Positions 37,854-47,644 of a stretch of DNA of 64,000 bases are shown in pieces. Origin of the DNA: Anoxybacillus ayderensis (lineage in GTDB: Bacteria; Bacillota; Bacilli; Bacillales; Anoxybacillaceae). Within the stretch, counting starts at the first letter, position 1. Each line of letters opens with the position of its first letter. The stretch lies in assembly GCF_000833605.1 (NCBI RefSeq), contig NZ_JXTG01000003.1, positions 124,001 through 188,000 of the forward strand, written 5' to 3'. A program made the position numbers and the translations under genes. The notes beneath the pieces were generated by a model that did no database searches, had not been told where the DNA came from, and saw only the letters and a list, made by a program, of their open reading frames with translations.

Positions 37854-37877
37854 TGACTAAATGAACATTTTGGTCAT
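37854..37877. promoter_or_regulatory. YhgD-type operator, site 2 (upstream of yhgD)
   Basis: TGACTAAATGAACATTTTGG followed by TCAT; its reverse complement matches site 1 at 37217-37240. It lies 20 bp before the yhgD ATG, in a position for autorepression. Confidence 0.7.
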
Positions 37878-37919
37878 TTCGTTTTAAATCATAACATACA
37901 TCACATGCACTTGCAATAG

Positions 37920-37951
37920 AAAAGGTGCCTTATTTAAGAAGACACCTTTTC
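37920..37951 (-). terminator. Terminator of the hemEHY operon
   Basis: On the minus strand AAAAGGTGTCTTC-TTAAATA-AGGCACCTTTTC with a short T-run; it overlaps the hemY stop codon. Confidence 0.75.
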
Positions 37952-39352
37952 CTTCGCGTAACATAAATAGTGCAACACTTTTTTTACCGCTTCTTCCCCT
38001 TGATCGATACAATCTGGAAGACCGAGACCTTCATACGAACTTCCTGCTAAAAAGATGCCAGGAAGCTGTTGTTGCATATTTTGTTTGACGCGCTCGATTC
38101 GTTCGCGATGGCCGACAATATATTGCGGCATCGATTGTTTCCAACGCGTCACGATCGAAAACATCGGTTTCGTCGTTATGTTCATTACTTTATTTAAATC
38201 GTCCATCACCACTTGAACAATATCATCGTCTGTTTGGTCGACAATCGCTTCATCTCCAGGGCGCCCGACATAACAGCGCAACAACACGTAGCCTTCCGGT
38301 GTCGTATGCGGCCATTTTTTATGCGTCCACGTACATGCAGTAATCGTATAGTCGCTATCCCGCGAGACGACAAATCCCGTTCCGTTCATATCTTTTGCTA
38401 CCGCCTCTTTCGGAAAGGCTAATGCGACCGTGGCCACAGATGTAGATGGCATCGTTTCAAAAGAAGAAAACATCGTTTCATTTGGAAAAAGCGATGACAA
38501 CGATTGATGCGGAACCGCAACGATGACGCTATCCGCTTCTTTTTTCTCCCCATTGCTTAACGTTAACACGTATCGGTCATCTACCTTTTCAATCCGCTCG
38601 ACACGTATCCCTTTATGCACGGTTCCTTTTTCGAGCTTTTGCTCTATGGCATCAACGAGCGATGACAACCCTGTTTTTAACGTTTGGAAAATGCCTTTTT
38701 CGCTCTTTTGCTTCGTTTTTTGCTTTGGCATTGATCGTTTCATACCTAGCACGAGGCTTCCGTGCTTTTGTTCTAAATGGAAATATTGAGGAAATGTCGC
38801 CATTAAGCTTAACTGATCGATATCCCCAGCATAAATACCCGATAATAAAGGCTCAATTAATCGATCGACAACTTCATTGCCGAGACGCCGACGGAAAAAC
38901 TGACCGAGCGACACGTCTCCTTCCGCTTTTAACGGTGGCAACACAAAGTCAGCAGCGGCACGAAGCTTGCCAACCGGAGAAAAAAGACGCGTCACGACAA
39001 ACGGGGCAAGCTTTGTCGGGATCCCCATCACCGCTCCGCCCGGAATCGGATGTAGCGTTCGATTCACTAAAATGTACGATTGCCCGGCCGTGTTATGCAC
39101 AAGCTCTTTTTCAAGCCCGACTTCATGAATGAGACGAGAAGCGCTCATTTTTCGTGCTAAAAAAGAGTCTGGACCGCGTTCAATAACAAACCCGTCGCGA
39201 TACACCGTTTGCACTTTTCCGCCAAGTCGATGGCTCGCTTCAATTAATTCACACGAAATCGGTATATTATTTTCTCGCGCTTCTTTTTGCAAGTAATACG
39301 CAGCCGTTAATCCCGTTATTCCACCGCCAATAATGACGACTTTCTTTTTCAT
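37934..39352 (-). CDS. hemY: Coproporphyrinogen III / protoporphyrinogen oxidase HemY (CgoX)
   Basis: A 472-residue FAD enzyme with the dinucleotide-binding motif [20 protein letters not shown] at the N-terminus. Family segments are [44 protein letters not shown] and the C-terminal [18 protein letters not shown]. In Firmicutes it oxidises coproporphyrinogen III to coproporphyrin III in the coproporphyrin-dependent haem pathway. It overlaps hemH by 4 bp. Confidence 0.94.
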   Translation of the reverse strand: MKKKVVIIGGGITGLTAAYYLQKEARENNIPISCELIEASHRLGGKVQTVYRDGFVIERGPDSFLARKMSASRLIHEVGLEKELVHNTAGQSYILVNRTLHPIPGGAVMGIPTKLAPFVVTRLFSPVGKLRAAADFVLPPLKAEGDVSLGQFFRRRLGNEVVDRLIEPLLSGIYAGDIDQLSLMATFPQYFHLEQKHGSLVLGMKRSMPKQKTKQKSEKGIFQTLKTGLSSLVDAIEQKLEKGTVHKGIRVERIEKVDDRYVLTLSNGEKKEADSVIVAVPHQSLSSLFPNETMFSSFETMPSTSVATVALAFPKEAVAKDMNGTGFVVSRDSDYTITACTWTHKKWPHTTPEGYVLLRCYVGRPGDEAIVDQTDDDIVQVVMDDLNKVMNITTKPMFSIVTRWKQSMPQYIVGHRERIERVKQNMQQQLPGIFLAGSSYEGLGLPDCIDQGEEAVKKVLHYLCYAKEKVSS

Positions 39353-40296
39353 AACGACCAGCCTTCTTTACGTAAATGGTTTAAAACAACGGTTGCAAGG
39401 GCGTCAATAAACTGTGGATGCGCATTCGGCATCGGTGGACGATAGTAACTTACCCCTAATTCGTCCGTTACTTGCTTGCATTCAATGTCGTTATCGTATA
39501 ACACTTCTAAATGATCTGCGACAAATCCCGCTGGAACATATACAAACGCCTCGTATTTCTTTTCTTCGTATAATTGCCGTGTTAAATCTTGCACATCAGG
39601 GCCTAGCCACGGCTCTGGCGTATTCCCTGCACTTTGCCATCCGATCACATAGTCAGAAACGCCTGCTTCTCTCGCAATCAAGTCCGCCGTTTCTTGTAGC
39701 TGTTGCGGATACGGATCGCCCATAGCAATAATTTTTTCAGGCAAGCTATGCGCTGACACGATTAACATCGCTTTGTTGCGCTCTCGTTCAGACATCGCCG
39801 CATACGTTTCTTTCACTCGGTCGGCCCAATATTGAATAAATTTTGGCTCAGTATACCAACTTTCCACACACGTCAATGTCGGTCCACCTAAACGCGCCGC
39901 TTCTTCTTTCGCTCGTCCGTTGTACGATTTGATGCTAAACGTCGAAAAATGTGGGGCTAATACGATCGAAACCGCTTCTTCAATGCCGTCTTCATGCATT
40001 TGCCGAACAGCATCTTCAACGAACGGTTCAATATGCTTCAACCCTAAGTATACGCGAAATTTAACGTCATCTTGCACTTCATTCAGCCGTTCAGCAAGCT
40101 TTTCCGCCTGTTGTTTCGTAATGGCCGCAAGCGGAGAAATCCCCCCGATCGCTTCATAGCGTTCGCGAAGATCGGCCAACATTTCTTCCGACGGTTTACG
40201 ACCGTGTCGAATATGCGTATAATATCGCTCTAAATCTTCCTCTTTGTATGGCGTACCGTACGCCATGACAAGTAGTCCCATGACTTTTTTTGACAT
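39349..40296 (-). CDS. hemH: Ferrochelatase (coproporphyrin ferrochelatase CpfC)
   Basis: A 315-residue enzyme that inserts ferrous iron into the porphyrin. It starts [20 protein letters not shown] and contains the conserved metal-site SAHSLPEKI and the [20 protein letters not shown] segment, plus [14 protein letters not shown] with the catalytic glutamate region. No [2Fe-2S] cluster extension is present, as usual in Bacillus. It lies between hemE and hemY. Confidence 0.95.
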   Translation of the reverse strand: MSKKVMGLLVMAYGTPYKEEDLERYYTHIRHGRKPSEEMLADLRERYEAIGGISPLAAITKQQAEKLAERLNEVQDDVKFRVYLGLKHIEPFVEDAVRQMHEDGIEEAVSIVLAPHFSTFSIKSYNGRAKEEAARLGGPTLTCVESWYTEPKFIQYWADRVKETYAAMSERERNKAMLIVSAHSLPEKIIAMGDPYPQQLQETADLIAREAGVSDYVIGWQSAGNTPEPWLGPDVQDLTRQLYEEKKYEAFVYVPAGFVADHLEVLYDNDIECKQVTDELGVSYYRPPMPNAHPQFIDALATVVLNHLRKEGWSL

Positions 40297-40303
40297 CGTT
40301 CAT

Positions 40304-41347
40304 TCATCCTTTTCTTTTTGCTGAATATTCATGGATAAACGCTGTGAGCCGTTTTAACGTCTCTGGCTGAATTTGCGGGAAAATGCCATGCCCTAAATTA
40401 AATACGTACCCACCTTCATGCGCCATTCCTTCATCTAAAATTTGTTTCACGCGCGCTTCAATGACTTCCCATGGCGCAAGCAATACGGCTGGATCTAAGT
40501 TGCCTTGTAGCGCTTTCGTTAGTCCCATCTCTTTCGCTTCACGAATTGGCAAACGCCAATCTAAACCGACGACGTCAAGCGGCAAGTCATGCCATTCTTT
40601 CGCTAAATGGCTTGCACCGACACCGAACATAATGAGCGGCACGTTTTCATCGCGAAGCGCTGTAAAAATGCGCTCCATCGTCGGCTTAATAAATTGTCGA
40701 TAATCGGCAACGTTTACCGCTCCAACCCATGAATCGAAAATTTGAATCGCACTTGCCCCAGCGCGAATTTGTGCTTTGACGTAACGAATCGTCATATCCG
40801 CTAGTTTATCCATAAGCGCAAACCATGCTTTCGGTTCTGCGTACATAAACGCTTTCGTCTTATTATAGTTTTTCGAAGGACCACCTTCAATCATGTAGCT
40901 CGCTAATGTAAACGGCGCACCGGCAAAACCGATCAGCGGCACAGTCAGTTGCTCTTTCGTTAATATTCGAATCGTTTCAAGGACGTACGGTACATCATGT
41001 TCTGGGTCGATTTCACCGAGACGTTCGACATCGGCAAGAGAGCGAATCGGATTCGCAATGACCGGACCAATTCCCGCTTTAATATCGACGTCAACCCCGA
41101 TGGCTGGAAGCGGTGACATAATATCTTTGTAAAGAATCGCCGCATCGACGTTATATTGTTCGACAGGCAAACGTGTCACGTACGCACATAGCTCTGGTCG
41201 ATGAGTAATTTCAAAAAGGGAGTACTTCTCTTTTAAAGCCCGATATTCTGGTTGTGAACGTCCTGCTTGTCTCATATACCAAACTGGAACGTATTCTGTC
41301 GCTTCTCCGCGACAAGCGCGTAAAAATGTATCGTTTTTAATCATCAT
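40304..41347 (-). CDS. hemE: Uroporphyrinogen decarboxylase
   Basis: A 347-residue enzyme converting uroporphyrinogen III to coproporphyrinogen III. The signature [20 protein letters not shown] carries the two conserved arginines of the active site. Further motifs are [27 protein letters not shown] and [10 protein letters not shown]. The ATG at 41347 has AAAGG about 6 nt upstream; an in-frame ATG two codons earlier is too close to it. First gene of hemEHY. Confidence 0.96.
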   Translation of the reverse strand: MMIKNDTFLRACRGEATEYVPVWYMRQAGRSQPEYRALKEKYSLFEITHRPELCAYVTRLPVEQYNVDAAILYKDIMSPLPAIGVDVDIKAGIGPVIANPIRSLADVERLGEIDPEHDVPYVLETIRILTKEQLTVPLIGFAGAPFTLASYMIEGGPSKNYNKTKAFMYAEPKAWFALMDKLADMTIRYVKAQIRAGASAIQIFDSWVGAVNVADYRQFIKPTMERIFTALRDENVPLIMFGVGASHLAKEWHDLPLDVVGLDWRLPIREAKEMGLTKALQGNLDPAVLLAPWEVIEARVKQILDEGMAHEGGYVFNLGHGIFPQIQPETLKRLTAFIHEYSAKRKG

Positions 41348-41533
41348 GTCCATCCTTTCACATTATGTAATCGCTTATATTATAGTGTAGCGAAATAACT
41401 CATTTGTTTCCACTAACACAACTATACCGATTTTTTCACCGTCTGGGTAGTAATAATACGCAACGTTCATGAAATCGCCAAGAAGAAAAGAAAGTGGTAA
41501 AATATGAGCAACGAATGAAAGGAGAGGATGTTC

Positions 41534-42040
41534 GTGTACGTATTTATGACAAATGGTACGATCGACTATTTACAACGATTGCGCAGTCAATATCCGAGTG
41601 AACAAATGTTGCTCGTATGCGATGAGGAAAACGGAATGCTCATTCATGAGACGGAAGGAAAAAGCGTCTTTCATGAGCCGCGTCCGTATGAAGTGCTTGA
41701 TGCTGTTGGATCATTCGGAGGGACGTTTGTCGTGTGTAATAACATTCCGGTCACTGACGAAGGAAGACCGCTATTTGAACATCGGTTTCAACAGCGGGCG
41801 CGCTTAATTGAACAAGAACCAGGATTTGTCGCCATTCGTGTCTTACGTCCGTTAAAAAGCGATACGTACGTCATTATGACGATGTGGGAAAACGAAAGTG
41901 CCTTTCGCCGTTGGCAACAATCAAAAGCGTATGAAAAAGCGCATCAAAAACGCAGCACAGAAGAAGGAATAGATCAACAACGATCCATTTTCCCGCGTCC
42001 ATCCTATGTGACAACATATACGGTTGTAAAAGAAGGCTGA
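41534..42040 (+). CDS. hmoB: Haem-degrading monooxygenase HmoB-like (ABM fold)
   Basis: A 168-residue protein. The C-terminal half is an antibiotic-biosynthesis-monooxygenase-type domain (PLFEHRFQQRARLIEQEPGF, VIMTMWENESAFRRWQQSKAY, EKAHQKR) as in IsdG-type haem monooxygenases; the N-terminal half is specific to the YhgC/HmoB group. It is divergent from hemE, as in B. subtilis. It would recycle iron from haem. The GTG start at 41534 is chosen because GGAGAGG lies 6 nt upstream; the ATG at 41528 directly abuts that site. Confidence 0.88.
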   Translation: MYVFMTNGTIDYLQRLRSQYPSEQMLLVCDEENGMLIHETEGKSVFHEPRPYEVLDAVGSFGGTFVVCNNIPVTDEGRPLFEHRFQQRARLIEQEPGFVAIRVLRPLKSDTYVIMTMWENESAFRRWQQSKAYEKAHQKRSTEEGIDQQRSIFPRPSYVTTYTVVKEG

Positions 42041-42054
42041 CATGTCGTCAGCCT

Positions 42055-42423
42055 TTAGTCGTTCCAAGCGTTCATGCCGCCGCGCACATTGAAAACGCGC
42101 TTAAAACCATTTTTCACTAATATTTTTGCCGCTTGATTGCTGCGCATGCCGCTTTGGCAAATAACAATCGTTTCTTTTTCCCGATCAAGTTCGTTCAATT
42201 TGGCAGATAGCTCATGAAGGGGAATGTTTTTAAACTGACGAATGTTGCGCGCTCGATATTCTGCTGGTGTGCGCACATCGATGAATTGACGATTTTTCGT
42301 TTCTTTTAGTTTGCTTTTTAACTCATCGGGCGTGATATGTTCGACACCTTTTGTCGGCAACATTTTCGTCGCAACAAAGTAAATGAGTAAAATAATGAAA
42401 ACAGCATTGATCCATGTGCCCAT
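42055..42423 (-). CDS. Membrane-anchored rhodanese-like protein (YqhL-like)
   Basis: A 122-residue protein with one N-terminal membrane helix (WINAVFIILLIYFVATKML) and a rhodanese domain. The domain contains FIDVRTPAEYRARNI and an active-site loop with cysteine in VICQSGMRS. The length and layout match YqhL of B. subtilis. Sulfur transfer is the family activity; the donor and acceptor are unknown. It is convergent with hmoB across a weak hairpin (GGCTGAC/GTCAGCC at about 42035-42052). Confidence 0.85.
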   Translation of the reverse strand: MGTWINAVFIILLIYFVATKMLPTKGVEHITPDELKSKLKETKNRQFIDVRTPAEYRARNIRQFKNIPLHELSAKLNELDREKETIVICQSGMRSNQAAKILVKNGFKRVFNVRGGMNAWND

Positions 42424-42518
42424 ATGTTCTCCTCCTAAATACGTATATGGGTATATTACATTGTTTTCGGACGTTTGTCAACGATGGTATAATGGAAAAA
42501 ACAGAAAGGACGGTGCAT

Positions 42519-43709
42519 ATGAAAACGTTGTTATTTACTAAACTTCACGAATATTACGACGACATGGTAGCGATTCGTCGCCATTTCCATCAACATCCTG
42601 AGCTATCGTTTCAAGAGTATAAAACAGCCGCGTATATTGCGAATTACTATAAACAACTCGGCATTCCTGTTCGAACAAACGTCGGAGGAAATGGAGTAGT
42701 CGCCACCATTCATGGCCAACAAGGCGGAAAAACGGTGGCACTTCGAGCGGACTTCGATGCTCTCCCTATTCAAGATGAAAAAGATGTCCCTTACAAATCG
42801 ACCGTTCCGGGTGTCATGCACGCATGTGGACATGATGGGCATACGGCGACGTTACTTGTTCTTGCTAAGGCGCTTTATGAATTGCGCGAGCATTGGAGCG
42901 GCACGATCGTGTGCATTCATCAACATGCAGAAGAATACGCACCAGGCGGGGCAAAAGCGATGATTGAAGACGGTTGTTTAGAAGGAGTAGACGCCATTTT
43001 TGGCACACATTTATGGGCAACAGAGCCAACAGGAGTCATTCAATATCGTACAGGACCGATCATGGCAGCTGCCGACCGTTTTCAAATCGTTATTCAAGGT
43101 TCTGGCGGTCACGGCGCGGAACCTCACAAAACGAAAGATGCGATCGTTACCGCATCACAGCTTGTCCTACATTTACAGCAAATCGTCAGCCGACGCGTCG
43201 ATCCACTTGAACCTGCTGTTGTTTCGATCGGCTCTTTCGTTTCCGACAACGCATTTAACGTGATCGCTGATCGCGCGACATTAGTCGGGACGGTGCGCAC
43301 ATTTTCTGAACAAGTGCGCAATGACATTGAAAGAGAAATTGAACAAATTGTCAAAGGAACTTGCATCGCCAACGGTTGTACGTACGAATACACGTATATG
43401 CGCGGCTATCCGCCCGTTGTAAACCATGAAGAAGAAACGAAATTTCTCATCGCTACCGCTCGTGAAATAGAAGATGTGACCGATGTCGTTGAAATTCAGC
43501 CACATATGGGCGGGGAAGACTTCGCTTATTATTTACAACATGTAAAAGGAACGTTTTTCTTTACAGGCGCAAAAGCCGAAACAACAACGATCGCCTATCC
43601 GCACCATCATCCGAAATTTGATTTCGATGAACGCGCCATGCTTATTGCAGCAAAAACGCTTGGTCTTACAGCGATCAGTTATATGAAAAAAGACGAGAAG
43701 CAGTTTTAA
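42519..43709 (+). CDS. yhaA: M20 family amidohydrolase (N-acyl-amino-acid hydrolase, YhaA-like)
   Basis: A 396-residue metal-dependent amidohydrolase. It contains MVAIRRHFHQHPELSFQEYK, ALRADFDALPIQDE, VMHACGHDGHTATLL and HQHAEEYAPGGAKAM, with metal ligands Cys-Gly-His-Asp-Gly-His and the catalytic glutamate pair, and GGEDFAYY near the end. B. subtilis YhaA is the counterpart near ecsAB. The ATG at 42519 has AAAGGA about 8 nt upstream. It releases an acyl or amide group from an amino acid derivative; the substrate is not known. Confidence 0.9.
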   Translation: MKTLLFTKLHEYYDDMVAIRRHFHQHPELSFQEYKTAAYIANYYKQLGIPVRTNVGGNGVVATIHGQQGGKTVALRADFDALPIQDEKDVPYKSTVPGVMHACGHDGHTATLLVLAKALYELREHWSGTIVCIHQHAEEYAPGGAKAMIEDGCLEGVDAIFGTHLWATEPTGVIQYRTGPIMAAADRFQIVIQGSGGHGAEPHKTKDAIVTASQLVLHLQQIVSRRVDPLEPAVVSIGSFVSDNAFNVIADRATLVGTVRTFSEQVRNDIEREIEQIVKGTCIANGCTYEYTYMRGYPPVVNHEEETKFLIATAREIEDVTDVVEIQPHMGGEDFAYYLQHVKGTFFFTGAKAETTTIAYPHHHPKFDFDERAMLIAAKTLGLTAISYMKKDEKQF

Positions 43710-43727
43710 TCCGCTTCTCGTTTTTTT
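43694..43727. terminator. Terminator between yhaA and ecsB
   Basis: CGAGAAGC / GCTTCTCG (8 bp) around an 11-nt loop containing the yhaA stop, followed by seven T on the plus strand. Confidence 0.85.
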
Positions 43728-44890
43728 CCCACATAAAACATCACCGCGACATAACAGACGAAAACAATAAAAAACGTCCATAACATAACAAAAACGCCGT
43801 GAGCGATATATGCAACCATCGCAAAAATAAGCGCTTGGCTCATCCCAATAGAAAGTAACACGCGCATGAACGACCGATGCGCCTCAGCAGGCGACAACGG
43901 ATAAAGAAACAAAATCGGATGGCCTCGGTGATACGAACGGATCGAAAGCAGTTGAAGCGCTGTGGCATAAGCACACAAAAGAGCGAACCACTCCACACCG
44001 CGAGGCAACGTAAAAATAAAGACGCTACCGATCGCTGTTAGGCGAACGAACAAGCCGAAATAGTCGCCTGCACGGAAAAAGGTGCGTGCATACAAATACG
44101 TATACGGTCGCATATGGAAACGATCAAGTAAACGGAAAAAGAACCGAAGCCACGTTCGTTTTTTGACTGTATGTTTGATGTATGGAACATCGACAAACGC
44201 ATGTGCGAGCCGATAAAATGCTTGCATTCGCTTTCGTTCATCCGCAAGCAACTGCTCCCATTGGATTGCGTTTTCTTTTCCTTTTCGCTCCACATAAAGC
44301 GAAATGATAACCATAAACAATAAAGGGACAAGCATCCATACATATTGTTTCAATAATAAAAAATAAAACAACGTCACATTTACTAAAAAGCGAACGAATG
44401 TGTGAAAACGATCTCGCCCGATTCGCGACTCCTCTTGCCATTGAACGAACGTATTCCACCCTGTTAATAATACAATTGCCATCACGACAACTGAAAGTGG
44501 CTGCGTTGAAAACTTCACGTGAAGGGGCAAAAGAACGACGAAGACGATGAGCGAAACATACAAATGAAGAAAAAAACTATATCCTGCCGCGCGCCAAAAA
44601 TAAGGACGAAGCCGTCTTTCCACCGGAAGAAGAAACACCGCATCCGCTTCTTTGACAAGCGTCCGCACCCCGCCTTGCGTCACCGCAAAAGCGATCAGAA
44701 GCGAGGCAACGATCGCGTAAGGAAACAACGTCAGTTCATCGACTGCTCGCTTATAAAATACAGCGCCCACCCCGATACTAATAAATAAGACGAGCAATAA
44801 ATGGTCGTTAAACATATATCGACCGTATCGTCTCACTTCCGCCATATGAGCGATCATTCGCTGTTTCCATAACTGTTTTCCATCAATCAT
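43706..44890 (-). CDS. ecsB: ABC transporter permease EcsB
   Basis: A 394-residue membrane protein with about eight to nine hydrophobic segments and arginine-rich cytoplasmic loops, partner of EcsA. The Ecs system affects protein secretion, competence and sporulation in B. subtilis, probably through regulated intramembrane proteolysis by RasP. It overlaps ecsA by 8 bp. No ecsC follows; the next gene is the convergent yhaA. Confidence 0.88.
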   Translation of the reverse strand: MIDGKQLWKQRMIAHMAEVRRYGRYMFNDHLLLVLFISIGVGAVFYKRAVDELTLFPYAIVASLLIAFAVTQGGVRTLVKEADAVFLLPVERRLRPYFWRAAGYSFFLHLYVSLIVFVVLLPLHVKFSTQPLSVVVMAIVLLTGWNTFVQWQEESRIGRDRFHTFVRFLVNVTLFYFLLLKQYVWMLVPLLFMVIISLYVERKGKENAIQWEQLLADERKRMQAFYRLAHAFVDVPYIKHTVKKRTWLRFFFRLLDRFHMRPYTYLYARTFFRAGDYFGLFVRLTAIGSVFIFTLPRGVEWFALLCAYATALQLLSIRSYHRGHPILFLYPLSPAEAHRSFMRVLLSIGMSQALIFAMVAYIAHGVFVMLWTFFIVFVCYVAVMFYVGKKREAD

Positions 44891-45626
44891 CGTTCGTCTC
44901 TTCCTTCGTTAATTCGATATATATATCATCTAACGTCGCATGAGGCATATGTAGCTGTTCTTGAAGCGTTGGCAATGATCCTGTTGCTTTTACTTGTCCG
45001 TTATGCAAAATGACGAATGAATCACAATATCGCTCTGCCGTCGCTAAAATGTGCGTCGACATAAGAATCCCCGCTCCTTCTTGTTTTCTTTCCTCAATAA
45101 GCTGAAGCAACGCTTGAATGGCGAGCGGATCTAACCCAACAAACGGTTCATCAATGATATAAAGCGGCACGTCCACTAAAAAAGCGCACATAATCATCAC
45201 TTTTTGCTTCATCCCTTTTGAAAAAAACGCAGGGAACGCACTTAATTTTTTTTCAAGCCGAAACGCCTTCAGCAATTTTGGCACGCGCTGTTTATACGCT
45301 TGATCCGATACACCATAAGCCATAGCAGTGAGACGTAAATGTTCTTCTAACGTTAATTCTTCGTATAAAGCAGGCATTTCGGGAATGTATGTAAATTGTG
45401 CCCGATATCGTTCCGGGTCGTCTTGAAACGTCATGTCGTTGATCGTAATCGTTCCTTTACGCGGTTGCATCAATCCGATGATATGTTTAATCGTCGTGCT
45501 TTTTCCTGCCCCATTTAACCCGATTAACGCAACGACTTCTCCTTTTTGTACAGTAAACGATACGTCATCTAAAATGTTTTGTTTCGTATAGCCCCCGAAT
45601 ATGTGTTGAACTTGTAATAGCACCAT
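44883..45626 (-). CDS. ecsA: ABC transporter ATP-binding protein EcsA
   Basis: A 247-residue ATPase with Walker A GLNGAGKST, a FFSKGMKQKVMIM signature region (K-G-M-K-Q-K instead of L-S-G-G-Q) and Walker B PLYIIDEPFVGLDP. The altered signature is a known feature of EcsA-type ATPases. The upstream gap to 45707 contains TTTTCT-N17-TAAAAT on the minus strand, a possible promoter. Confidence 0.92.
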   Translation of the reverse strand: MVLLQVQHIFGGYTKQNILDDVSFTVQKGEVVALIGLNGAGKSTTIKHIIGLMQPRKGTITINDMTFQDDPERYRAQFTYIPEMPALYEELTLEEHLRLTAMAYGVSDQAYKQRVPKLLKAFRLEKKLSAFPAFFSKGMKQKVMIMCAFLVDVPLYIIDEPFVGLDPLAIQALLQLIEERKQEGAGILMSTHILATAERYCDSFVILHNGQVKATGSLPTLQEQLHMPHATLDDIYIELTKEETNDD

Positions 45627-45707
45627 CGTCGCTTTCCTTTCTTCATATCATTATTTTTTATTTTAACAAATGAATAACGAAAAGAAAAACGGGTTATGAT
45701 AAGTAGC

Positions 45708-45973
45708 GAAGAGGGACAAACAAGTAGCAAGTCGCAGTGAGCAACAAAGCAAGTTCAAGAACACGATGAAATGAGGTGTCTACGGGCCGCACATTAAGCT
45801 AGCCTGTAACAACGAAAGCACTCCCTTAAAAAGGGGATGGTCATCTTGAACAACGTCGTACTCACAAACGCGTAACGGACTCTACTCGTAAATGAGGTGT
45901 TCCCAAAAGACACGTAATCATGAAGCTCCCTCTTCAATGGGCAGGATGCGATGCGCATCCTGCTCTTTCCGTT
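45708..45973 (+). ncRNA. Candidate structured non-coding RNA between ecsA and hit
   Basis: A 400-bp gap without a convincing reading frame. A -10-like TATGAT at 45695-45700 would start a transcript at about 45708. From there four co-linear helices nest: GAAGAGGGA (45708-45716) with TCCCTCTTC (45927-45935); AGTAG (45723) with CTACT (45882); GTGAG (45737) with CTCAC (45861); and GTTCAAGA (45753) with TCTTGAAC (45844). A terminator-like hairpin, GCAGGATGCG-ATG-CGCATCCTGC (45941-45963), and a T-rich tract follow. An 11-nt direct repeat AAATGAGGTGT occurs at 45769 and 45890. Strand is set by the terminator. I do not recognise the family: it is not RNase P, tmRNA, SRP RNA or a T-box by sequence. 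Confidence 0.55.
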
Positions 45974-46032
45974 TTCGAAACGACAATCTTGTGGTAAAAT
46001 AAAGACAAAATGGAAAGAAAGGTGGCGTGATG

Positions 46033-46452
46033 ATGAGCGACTGTATTTTTTGTAAAATTATAAACGGAGACATTCCTGCTGCAAAAGTATTTGAAAATGA
46101 GCATGTCATCGCCTTTTTAGACATTAGTCAAGTGACGAAAGGACATACGCTCGTCGTACCGAAAGTACATAAAGAAAATATTTATGAATTAACTTCAGAC
46201 ATCGCCCAACGTGTCTTTGAGGTCGTTCCGACAATCGCCAATGCGATTCGTGAACAATTTTCCCCAGAAGGCATCAACATTTTAAGCAACAACGGAGAAA
46301 TTGCGGGACAAACCGTTTTCCATTATCATATGCACATCATTCCGCGATACGGTAAAGGGGATGGATTTGGGGCTGTGTGGAAATCACATCAGAGCGACTA
46401 CACGTTTGATGAATTACAACACATCGCTGCGCAAATTAAACAAGCTCTATAA
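46033..46452 (+). CDS. hit: HIT family (histidine triad) nucleotide hydrolase
   Basis: A 139-residue HINT-type protein. It contains CIFCKIINGDIPAAKVF, FLDISQVTKGHTLVVPK and the triad QTVFHYHMHIIPRYG (His-x-His-x-His). Members hydrolyse adenosine nucleotide conjugates such as AMP-amidates. AAAGGTGG lies 7 nt before the ATG at 46033; ATG at 46030 and GTG at 46027 are in-frame alternatives. A weak extended -10 (TGGTAAAAT) lies about 35 nt upstream, downstream of the candidate RNA. Confidence 0.93.
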   Translation: MSDCIFCKIINGDIPAAKVFENEHVIAFLDISQVTKGHTLVVPKVHKENIYELTSDIAQRVFEVVPTIANAIREQFSPEGINILSNNGEIAGQTVFHYHMHIIPRYGKGDGFGAVWKSHQSDYTFDELQHIAAQIKQAL

Positions 46453-46454
46453 AA

Positions 46455-46482
46455 AAGAAGGTGTCCTCGTGGGCACCTTCTT
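46455..46482 (+). terminator. Terminator-like hairpin after hit
   Basis: AAGAAGGTGTCC-TCGT-GGGCACCTTCTT, a 12-bp stem with one G-T pair; the tail after it (CCGTTCG) is poor in T. Confidence 0.5.
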
Positions 46483-46518
46483 CCGTTCGAAGATAAGAAA
46501 GTATAAAATTTGGAGTTG

Positions 46519-46636
46519 ATGTCTAGCTCCAAGCGCCATCGGCTCGAGTCGCTTCGCCCCACACTGCGGCGGCAACAGCCTCCTCGGTGGGGCTTGTGCG
46601 CTCTTCGCCGATAGGCGGGCGCTTTGCGCTTTTCTT
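46519..46636 (-). repeat. 118-bp dispersed GC-rich repeat, copy 2 (inverse of copy 1)
   Basis: The reverse complement of the block at 20632-20749 with only two substitutions (one in CGCTTCG, one in GGCGGCAACA). It sits between the convergent hit and prsA genes, 9 bp after the prsA end. Such conservation between two distant intergenic copies indicates recent spread or selection on structure. Confidence 0.85.
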
Positions 46637-46645
46637 ATAAACGTT

Positions 46646-47479
46646 TTATTCGCTTTTTAATGCGTCTTTTAACGATTTGTCTTTAATGTCGACATTCGCT
46701 TCTTTCATAAGCTTATCGAGTTTCGATTGCACTTTCGATGCATCGAGTTTGCTCTTTTTCACTTCATATTCCATTTCTTCTTTCATTTCATCAAACGACT
46801 TTTTCTCTTCTTTATCTGTCACTTTAATGATATGGTAGCCAAATTGCGTTTTCACTGGGTCGCTTACTTCACCGACTTTTAACGCATACGCTGCTTTTTC
46901 AAATTCTTCAACCATTTTTCCAGGCCCAAACCAACCTAAATCGCCACCGTTTTGAGCAGAACCTGTATCTTTCGAATATTCTTTTGCTAATTTTGCAAAG
47001 TCTTCGCCTTTTTCTAATTTCGCTTTCATTTCTTTTGCTGTTTTTTCATCATCTACTAAAATGTGGCTCGCTTTCACTTTCGGCTTATATTCATTGTAAT
47101 ATTTTTTCAATTCTTCATCTGACACTTTTATATCTTCCATCGCCGCTTTTTGTCGCAACAAATCAAGTTTTACCATGTTGCGAATCGCTTCTTCTCCATT
47201 TTGTTGCACCGCTAAATCATATTGAACGCCATACATCTCTTTTAAATTTTCGATTTCCTTATCGATTTCTTTATCCGTTACTTTAAATTTTTTGCTTAAC
47301 ACTTTCTCATGCACAAGGTCGCGCAACACATCTTTCCCGAAACGCTCTTTCATTTCGTTATATAGCTCGTCTTTTGTAATGTTACCTGCCTTCGTTTCGA
47401 CGACAACGTCTGATCCGTTATTACAAGCCGAAAGTGCAAGCATGGCCGCTGCCGACATTGCAACTGTCCATTTTTTCAT
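46646..47479 (-). CDS. prsA: Foldase lipoprotein PrsA (parvulin-type peptidyl-prolyl isomerase)
   Basis: A 277-residue lipoprotein. The signal peptide has lipobox ALSAC, an N-terminal SurA-like helical region follows, then a central parvulin domain ([50 protein letters not shown]) and a charged C-terminal helix. PrsA helps secreted proteins fold after translocation and is essential in B. subtilis. The ATG at 47479 follows GAGGAA. It lies in the hpr-ecs-prsA secretion neighbourhood as in B. subtilis. Confidence 0.94.
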   Translation of the reverse strand: MKKWTVAMSAAAMLALSACNNGSDVVVETKAGNITKDELYNEMKERFGKDVLRDLVHEKVLSKKFKVTDKEIDKEIENLKEMYGVQYDLAVQQNGEEAIRNMVKLDLLRQKAAMEDIKVSDEELKKYYNEYKPKVKASHILVDDEKTAKEMKAKLEKGEDFAKLAKEYSKDTGSAQNGGDLGWFGPGKMVEEFEKAAYALKVGEVSDPVKTQFGYHIIKVTDKEEKKSFDEMKEEMEYEVKKSKLDASKVQSKLDKLMKEANVDIKDKSLKDALKSE

Positions 47480-47574
47480 TTCCTCACAACTCCTATCTAT
47501 AAATATACACAAAACATACTATACCATATTTTTTCCGAAAGCTAAAATAAAGCACGTATGCGCCCATACCTTTT

Positions 47575-47594
47575 TGCTTCTTTTGACATACAAT
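47575..47594 (+). promoter_or_regulatory. Possible sporulation (sigma-E/K-type) promoter of the sscA-like gene
   Basis: CATACAAT at 47587-47594 fits the mother-cell -10 consensus CATA-N2-A/T-T. The -35 side is less clear (an AC dinucleotide near 47568). The same -10 lies inside an inverted repeat, TTTGACA/TGTCAAA (47583-47606). Confidence 0.4.
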
Positions 47595-47644
47595 ACATTG
47601 TCAAAGCGTCGCAACGCCTTCATATACGAAAGGAGGTGTCGTCT

